From: Clostridia bacterium
Lineage (GTDB): Bacteria; Bacillota; Clostridia; UBA1381
Reading direction: 5' to 3'
Assembly (NCBI GenBank): GCA_900751685.1
Contig: CAADSR010000305.1
Location: 1-19,823 of the forward strand
Length of the DNA stretch: 19,823 bases
A program made the translations under genes and the position numbers. The notes beneath the pieces were generated by a model. That model made no database searches and was not told where the DNA came from. It saw nothing but the letters and a program-made list of their open reading frames with translations. Positions 16,601 through 19,823 of the stretch are shown here, one piece after another. The first letter of the stretch is position 1. Every line of letters begins with the position of its first letter.

Positions 16601-17353
16601 TACGCATACAAACCCAGTACCTCTTGCATCATCCCCACGGTTTGCAGTTAATACAATCTGATTCAATGTTGAAATATCACAAGTATAACTTTGTCCATCA
16701 ACAATTTTATTATTTTGTGAATCAATTACTGTAATTTTAGCAGTAGTGCCGTCTATAGTTGCTTGAATTCTAGCCCATTGGTCGTCTGCAACAGCTGCTG
16801 CTGTTGGCTCTAACGCCAATGTATCTGAATAATCATTCAAAATCCAGTTATTCAAGTCTGGTCTTGCATCAATCTTTAATGCTGCATCTGTGAAATAATT
16901 TGCACCTGTCTGTGTTGATGTATTCCAATTTATAGTTGCACCAGCTGCAATTAAGTCAGTAGCTAATTGTCCGTAATCTCTTTGGTCATTTGTAGATGAG
17001 CTTCCAATAAATGCAATTTGCTCGTTCTGGCCCAATCTGCCTTTTCCGTTTCCACGGTGTGTCAATGCATCCATTTCAATTGTATATTTACCTTGAAGCT
17101 TAGCAGCCTCTGGCAAAGTATATGTATAGATTTTAGATCCATTTCCACCATTTTCAAATTTTAAATAGCTCCCCAGCTCGTCTGTTTCAATTGTAGGGTT
17201 TCCTCCTAATTTGGAATCAACCGCCCAACCATCCATGCTATCCCCTGTATATTCAAATACATTCGTAGCAGCCTGTGCTATTACCAATGACGAAAAGCAT
17301 GACACTGTCATCGCCATAGCACTGACTAAAGAAATAATTTTCTTATTCTTCAT
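13649..17353 (-). CDS. SLH-anchored surface scaffold with two cohesin-like modules
   Basis: The secreted protein has 1234 residues. In order: signal peptide (about 1-29, cleavage after AQA); lectin/LamG-like module A (about 31-258); Thr/Pro linker; related module B (about 303-530); linker; cohesin-like module 1 (about 581-717); linker; cohesin-like module 2 (about 749-885); a long linker with PTATPT repeats and a GGSSGSSGGSSG stretch; an unassigned beta-rich domain (about 955-1050); and three SLH domains (about 1054-1230) with TREQ, TREE and SRAQ at the TRAE-motif position. SLH domains bind secondary cell-wall polymers, so the protein should sit on the cell surface facing outward. Cohesin resemblance rests on VTGVQFELPVDETVFEVV and ALVDFTLKIK, typical of cohesin strands; I could not run a profile search. 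ATG has an AGGGAG site. It follows the dockerin-like gene by 98 bp and probably shares its transcript. It may be a scaffoldin that docks enzymes. Confidence 0.82.
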   Translation of the reverse strand: MKNKKIISLVSAMAMTVSCFSSLVIAQAATNVFEYTGDSMDGWAVDSKLGGNPTIETDELGSYLKFENGGNGSKIYTYTLPEAAKLQGKYTIEMDALTHRGNGKGRLGQNEQIAFIGSSSTNDQRDYGQLATDLIAAGATINWNTSTQTGANYFTDAALKIDARPDLNNWILNDYSDTLALEPTAAAVADDQWARIQATIDGTTAKITVIDSQNNKIVDGQSYTCDISTLNQIVLTANRGDDARGTGFVCVDNIKIYAGEGEALTTTGLRGAMVPPTTVPSTPTPTPTETPAPVAAPAVTAPTGATVVLDQNFNALEAKRLMILGTEGQENTDIDGLSIKMGARSDGGSDTTYVSVVNNGENDNVLNMAANKYSTAGRGPVVTLTKNVELASMAADAKAAMSFALKLVPNGTEPASLFFLGSTQQMGDKGDGAYRHVAAKLTTADVAEGSATEAHVDANKWVVVTFEANNTGAYTVYVDGNSVASGQQMSEGDNRLTLTSLPMIALTSAKGDAAVPNSLISMDNLVVYSTDSSVVVPTPTIPVVVPTPTPTTPVVVPTTEPTAVPTAKPTAKPIPSDPAKVEGNPGIAATTVINDDGTVTVSMKYTDVPTGYKVTGVQFELPVDETVFEVVKKGSGMGYKNGVLKYVKAATDEDSYMPEGEYALVDFTLKIKNPVDYTENYYLEFGVANIELIDVENNTKQYTLKAEDASRVNTVKPAFTVEPSTEPTAKPTATPKPTPRPVPSDPPVVEGNPFITATAVLNEDGTITVSMKYAGVPTGYKVTGVQFELPVDETIFEVVKKGSGMGYKNGVLKYVKAATDEDSYMPEGELALTEFTLKIKNPVDYTENYYLEFSVANIELIDAENNTKQYTLTAEDASRVNTVKPVVQVVVVEPTVVPTVVPTTKPTATPTVKPTATPTQRPTATPTRKPSGGSSGSSGGSSGQIAPGNPTANPSGTSFTGTVKGGGNAIGTMTGSNTFTVIVRVNGQMQSQFTGFDPVVVRAPYSLGAANLANLVVVDQNGNVVPRSRYSNGYMVTALKNTSGTFTIKEITKSFGDVNHPWAQEAIGALAAREIINGVGENLFDPDASVTREQFAKMVVTMFDVLDSSAPLNFSDVDASGWSAAYIATAQKLGIVTGYEDNTFRPNQTITREEMSTILYRAAKNLGVNITPVKEGVTFTDDASIQSWAKEAVSEMQKAGILQGVGDNMFDPANNASRAQAAVAIYNMFVASLS
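14699..15109 (-). repeat. Tandem module repeat, copy 2 (cohesin-like)
   Basis: Encodes residues 749-885 of the surface scaffold. It aligns without gaps to copy 1 over 137 codons (411 bp each). I count about 15 substitutions, most in the first 30 residues and many conservative. The core from VPTGYKVTGVQFELP to KAATDEDSYMPEGE is nearly invariant, and long DNA stretches match too, suggesting recent duplication or gene conversion. Confidence 0.9.
15203..15613 (-). repeat. Tandem module repeat, copy 1 (cohesin-like)
   Basis: Encodes residues 581-717 of the surface scaffold, separated from copy 2 by a 31-residue Pro/Thr linker containing PTAKPTATPKPTPRP. Near identity of the two copies implies the same ligand for both. 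Confidence 0.9.
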
Positions 17354-17378
17354 TCTTTTATTCTCCCTTCAGTATAGC

Positions 17379-17409
17379 CCAAGTCAATTGTTTTAAACAA
17401 TTGACTTGG
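17379..17409. repeat. 15-bp perfect inverted repeat between dockerin and scaffold genes
   Basis: CCAAGTCAATTGTTT (17379-17393) and AAACAATTGACTTGG (17395-17409) are perfectly complementary around one base. The site lies 42 bp after the dockerin-like gene stop and 25 bp before the scaffold start. No U-run follows on the transcribed strand; the sequence continues into the scaffold ribosome-binding site. It is better explained as an mRNA processing/stability hairpin or an operator (a weak TTGTTT...TATACT promoter overlaps it) than as a terminator. Confidence 0.85.
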
Positions 17410-17451
17410 CTAACATAAGACTTCGTCTAAAATATTCCTATAGAATAGCAA

Positions 17452-18036
17452 TTATCCTAAAGAGTCAACGTTTCCAACCAAGTATTGAACTAAACGTGTC
17501 GCATCAAATACATTCAACTCCTCTGGTTTCCCATCAACTTCTGCAGCCTTTAATTGACGTTCTGTCAAATCTTTGTTGCCAATTAAGTATTGAACTAACA
17601 GAGTTACGTCAAAGAGATTAACCTCTTTGTCATCATTTACGTCACCTAATATAATATCATCATCAACATAGATCTTGCCGTCTTTAATCTCAAATTCGGT
17701 GATCTTGATGTCTGCTGCTGCGATGCCCTCGCCGCCAACTCTGATATCATATTTGCCGTCTGCCAAAACATTGTTGCTGTCTACTTTTGGTTTTACTACA
17801 AAGTTGCCGCCTTTGCTTTGGTCAATGAAAAAGATATTTTCATCCGTTACTGTTGCTGCATCGTGAGGTACAACAAGGATTGTTACCTGCTTTTCTTCCA
17901 TGTCTGCAGGAACATCATAGCCAGCCAAAGTGTTATCCTCATATGTAACTGCTGCCAAAGCTGCTGTTCCCATAGCGGATGTTAAAACTGCCACAGCCGT
18001 ACAAGTTAGAAGTACTTTTTTAATGGATTTCTTCAT
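17452..18036 (-). CDS. Small secreted protein with C-terminal dockerin-like domain
   Basis: The 194-residue protein has a signal peptide (about 1-28, cleavage after ALA). A beta-rich domain (about 30-125) contains VTILVVPHD, ENIFFIDQ and GKYDIRVGG, resembling Ig-like modules of clostridial surface proteins. A C-terminal type I dockerin-like domain (about 130-191) has two 22-24 residue repeats. Repeat 1, GDVNDDKEVNLFDVTLLVQYLIG, has the calcium-loop ligands D132, N134, D136 and D143. Repeat 2 ends in NVFDATRLVQYLVG but has E166 and K170 at ligand positions and one extra loop residue. Repeat positions 10-11 are LF and VF, so the two halves are nearly symmetric. ATG has an AAAGGGG site. No catalytic domain is present. 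Lying upstream of a two-cohesin scaffold gene on the same strand, it is an obvious candidate ligand for it. Function beyond docking is unknown. Confidence 0.82.
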   Translation of the reverse strand: MKKSIKKVLLTCTAVAVLTSAMGTAALAAVTYEDNTLAGYDVPADMEEKQVTILVVPHDAATVTDENIFFIDQSKGGNFVVKPKVDSNNVLADGKYDIRVGGEGIAAADIKITEFEIKDGKIYVDDDIILGDVNDDKEVNLFDVTLLVQYLIGNKDLTERQLKAAEVDGKPEELNVFDATRLVQYLVGNVDSLG

Positions 18037-18093
18037 TTTTTTACCCCTTTTCTAAAATAGATTTTTTTTGTTTGCACGATCCCATATGTGCCC

Positions 18094-18122
18094 CTTTCCC
18101 GGCCGGGAACCGGCCCGGAAAG
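18094..18122 (-). other. GC-rich hairpin in the dockerin-gene 5' leader
   Basis: TTTCCGGGCCGG and CCGGCCGGGAAA pair at 11 of 12 positions around a TTC loop on the transcribed strand, in an otherwise AT-rich 125-nt leader. No T-run follows, so it is not a terminator. A 5' stabilising hairpin or a binding site is plausible. Confidence 0.6.
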
Positions 18123-18167
18123 AAACCCCATATCTACCGCCCATACATGTTACATTCATATACCCAT

Positions 18168-18196
18168 ATTATAAACGATGTTTGTCTAAATTTCAA
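18168..18196 (-). promoter_or_regulatory. Strong sigma-A promoter of the dockerin-scaffold unit
   Basis: TTGAAA (18191-18196) and a perfect TATAAT (18168-18173) are separated by 17 bp. A/T-rich tracts immediately upstream (18197-18230) resemble an UP element. The start site should be near 18161, giving a leader of about 125 nt. Confidence 0.85.
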
Positions 18197-18264
18197 TTTC
18201 TTTTTTTAAATTGTTATATTTTTGTGAGAAGAATCTAATTCACCCCCTTCATTTTGTGCATTAT

Positions 18265-18301
18265 AGACAAACAAATCCAGCCCCATGAATGTGGGCTGGA
18301 T
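18265..18301 (-). terminator. Terminator of the two-TM protein gene
   Basis: ATCCAGCCC and GGGCTGGAT form a perfect 9-bp stem with a nine-base loop, then TTGTTTGT on the transcribed strand. It begins 5 bp after the stop codon. The T tract is interrupted, but the position and stem strength support the call. Confidence 0.78.
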
Positions 18302-18306
18302 CTCTC

Positions 18307-18966
18307 TTATTCTTTTGTACGCAGATTACGGAACTCTCTGCTGCTGGTTTTTACCTCAATCCCGGTGTTTTTCCGTTCCAATAATTGTACAAGTTTCACA
18401 AGATTATGGCGGTCAAAATTCACAACAGGCATGTAATAGCACTCCTGCGAATAAGTTTCCACATAAACCATATCCATGCTTTGAAGCATACGCTTTTTAT
18501 AGTAATCCCTGGAGGATTCGTAAGGACGCACTTTATGCGCAAATTCAGAATTAGCGCCACAAGTCCGCTTGATGAAATTCTTTGTACCAATCAATATTTT
18601 TGAAATCTCCTCGACTGGTATTTCCACGATTTTCGTTTTATCCGGAATAAACTCACGGATAATTTTAAGCTTGCTGTTTGCCGCGTAAGGCAAAAAATCA
18701 TTTGCCCAATTTTTCATATAAAGGGTCTTCCGGTCTGTTGCAATATATGTTGCAAACACTGTATTAACCCGGATAAACACATAAGTGAACCCTAAAATGA
18801 TCGCAAGGACATAACTGATGGCGAACAGGATATTTCCTTTGATCAGGCTATATACAGCCATTGCCACAGCAAAAAAAGACAACAGCGCAATGAGCCCGAT
18901 AATGATTCCATTTTTTGTACGGTAACTCTTTTTTGTACAAACTGTTACTGCAAAATTTTTTCCCAT
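18307..18966 (-). CDS. Two-TM membrane protein of unknown function
   Basis: I do not recognise this 219-residue protein as a named family. A short basic N-terminus is followed by two adjacent hydrophobic helices (about 20-42 and 45-66) and a mainly beta/charged soluble part (about 70-219) that is probably cytoplasmic. The arrangement of two helices then a strand-rich domain (ATYIATDRKTLYMKN..., IVEIPVEEISKILIG) recalls bacterial PH-like (bPH2-type) membrane proteins, but that is only a resemblance. The start is secure (GGAGGAGAGGAA before ATG). It follows the NlpC/P60 gene by 27 bp and ends at a terminator, so it is the last gene of that operon. A role in the envelope is plausible from context only. 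Confidence 0.8.
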   Translation of the reverse strand: MGKNFAVTVCTKKSYRTKNGIIIGLIALLSFFAVAMAVYSLIKGNILFAISYVLAIILGFTYVFIRVNTVFATYIATDRKTLYMKNWANDFLPYAANSKLKIIREFIPDKTKIVEIPVEEISKILIGTKNFIKRTCGANSEFAHKVRPYESSRDYYKKRMLQSMDMVYVETYSQECYYMPVVNFDRHNLVKLVQLLERKNTGIEVKTSSREFRNLRTKE

Positions 18967-18993
18967 TTCCTCTCCTCCATCCTTTATCCCCTG

Positions 18994-19823
18994 TTAATCT
19001 GAATATACGCGGCGTGCCCCTGCATATTCGCTCTGATAATAATCCGAATCTAAAGACTGGTATTTTACCACATCCCCAGTACGCGGCGCATGTAACATTG
19101 TATTATCACCCGCATAGATCCCCACATGGTGGATCACACCATTTTTTTCAAAGAAGATCAAATCCCCCGGCTGCAGGTCTGCTTTGTTGACTGCCATTCC
19201 ATTTTTAAATTGTTCTGCTGCCGTACGGTTGACCGTAATGCCGTTTGCCGCGCAAACATATTGCACCAGCCCGGAGCAATCAAAGCCGGACGGAGTCGTA
19301 CCGCCCCAGACATACGGGGTACCCAAATATTTTGCAGCTTCCTGGACGATCGCTGCCCCCTTCTCCGAAGCATATGCCAGTACCGGGATCCCGCTCGTTG
19401 ATACGCGCTGCTCCTGATAAGCCGCTAATTGCCTGTAGTTCTGGGTCGCTTTTACTTTTTTCTGGATAATTTTTTTCTTTGTTGTAGTAACGGTCTCCCC
19501 ATTTTTATTTTTTTCCTTGACCGATACTAAATCTTCATCGTAGAAATAAACATAATCAGAACCTTCGTCACCATAAACAAAATAGTAAATATCCTCCGGC
19601 TCCATAATCGTTTCTGTAATTATAATCTCCGGCTCTTTGACCGTGAATTGCACATAATCCTGCGCTTTTTCCACTTCACCGCCGCGCCGCAGGGCTGTAA
19701 CATAAAGATAGTAGTCGCCGGGCTCCACCCCTTGGATCAGGGCCTGCTTTTCATCGATCAAATTCGTGCTTGCAACCAGCTCTCCTGCCCCATTATATAG
19801 GTCCACGGCAAAATCGTGATATA
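18994..19823 (-). CDS. NlpC/P60 family cell-wall endopeptidase, 5' end beyond window
   Basis: C-terminal 276 residues of a larger protein; the frame is open to the right edge and the visible GTG at 19806 is internal. The last 120 residues are an NlpC/P60 papain-like domain. Catalytic Cys is in GFDCSGLVQY (codon 19276-19278), His in VIHHVGIYAGDN (codon 19126-19128), and a third polar residue is His in MLHAPRTGD. YLGTPYVWGGTTPSG is the typical entry motif. Such enzymes usually cut D-gamma-glutamyl-meso-diaminopimelate bonds in peptidoglycan stems. Upstream lies a beta-rich segment (VEPGDYYLYVTAL, YVQFTVKEPE) and a Lys-rich linker (KKKIIQKKVKA). The protein is probably exported, but its signal peptide is out of view. 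It precedes the two-TM gene by 27 bp. Confidence 0.93.
   Translation of the reverse strand, partial: YHDFAVDLYNGAGELVASTNLIDEKQALIQGVEPGDYYLYVTALRRGGEVEKAQDYVQFTVKEPEIIITETIMEPEDIYYFVYGDEGSDYVYFYDEDLVSVKEKNKNGETVTTTKKKIIQKKVKATQNYRQLAAYQEQRVSTSGIPVLAYASEKGAAIVQEAAKYLGTPYVWGGTTPSGFDCSGLVQYVCAANGITVNRTAAEQFKNGMAVNKADLQPGDLIFFEKNGVIHHVGIYAGDNTMLHAPRTGDVVKYQSLDSDYYQSEYAGARRVYSD

Noticed and set aside
17379..17409. Inverted repeat as a rho-independent terminator of the dockerin-like gene.
   Set aside because: No T-run follows the hairpin on the transcribed strand; the sequence goes straight into the scaffold ribosome-binding site.

Overview
The window looks like chromosomal DNA from an anaerobic Gram-positive Clostridia species. 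Supporting signs are the DapL (LL-diaminopimelate aminotransferase) lysine/peptidoglycan route, a GSI-type glutamine synthetase, an ANTAR antiterminator, strong sigma-A promoters, SLH-anchored surface proteins and Thr/Pro-rich extracellular linkers. A pectin-specific rhamnogalacturonan lyase beside a cell-surface scaffold suggests a gut plant-polysaccharide (pectin) degrader, perhaps Monoglobus-like; the genus is inference only.

Region 1 (1-8765, all minus strand) is a nitrogen-assimilation cluster. In transcription order it reads glnA, an ANTAR-domain RNA-binding regulator, dapF, dapL and gltB, with gltB running off the left edge. The glnA leader (sigma-A promoter, then an intrinsic terminator) and the gltB leader (terminator-like stem) both carry small hairpins with A-A-R-G-G-Y hexaloops. 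Position 1 is A and position 4 is G, the hallmark of ANTAR target RNAs. In both leaders one hexaloop hairpin overlaps the 5' arm of the terminator. The likely circuit is that the ANTAR protein stabilises the hexaloop hairpins, prevents termination, and switches on ammonium assimilation by GS-GOGAT.

Region 2 (8766-9503, minus) is a two-gene unit for small membrane proteins: a DUF2752 protein and a zinc-ribbon/TM2-domain protein. It starts from a clear promoter with an extremely short leader.

Region 3 (9641-13562) holds the only plus-strand gene, a secreted family PL11 rhamnogalacturonan lyase with an extra lectin-like module and an unassigned C-terminal domain. Its stop codon directly abuts that of a convergent SAM-dependent methyltransferase gene.

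Region 4 (13594-18250, minus) is the most interesting. A strong promoter and a 125-nt leader with a GC-rich hairpin precede a small secreted protein ending in a dockerin-like domain. A 15-bp perfect inverted repeat follows, then a 1234-residue secreted protein with two lectin-like modules, two nearly identical cohesin-like modules and three SLH domains. This has the parts list of a minimal cell-surface cohesin-dockerin (cellulosome-like) system. The lyase and the scaffold share a related non-catalytic module.

Region 5 (18262-19823, minus) contains a two-TM membrane protein of unknown function with its terminator. Upstream lies an NlpC/P60 cell-wall hydrolase gene whose 5' end is outside the window.
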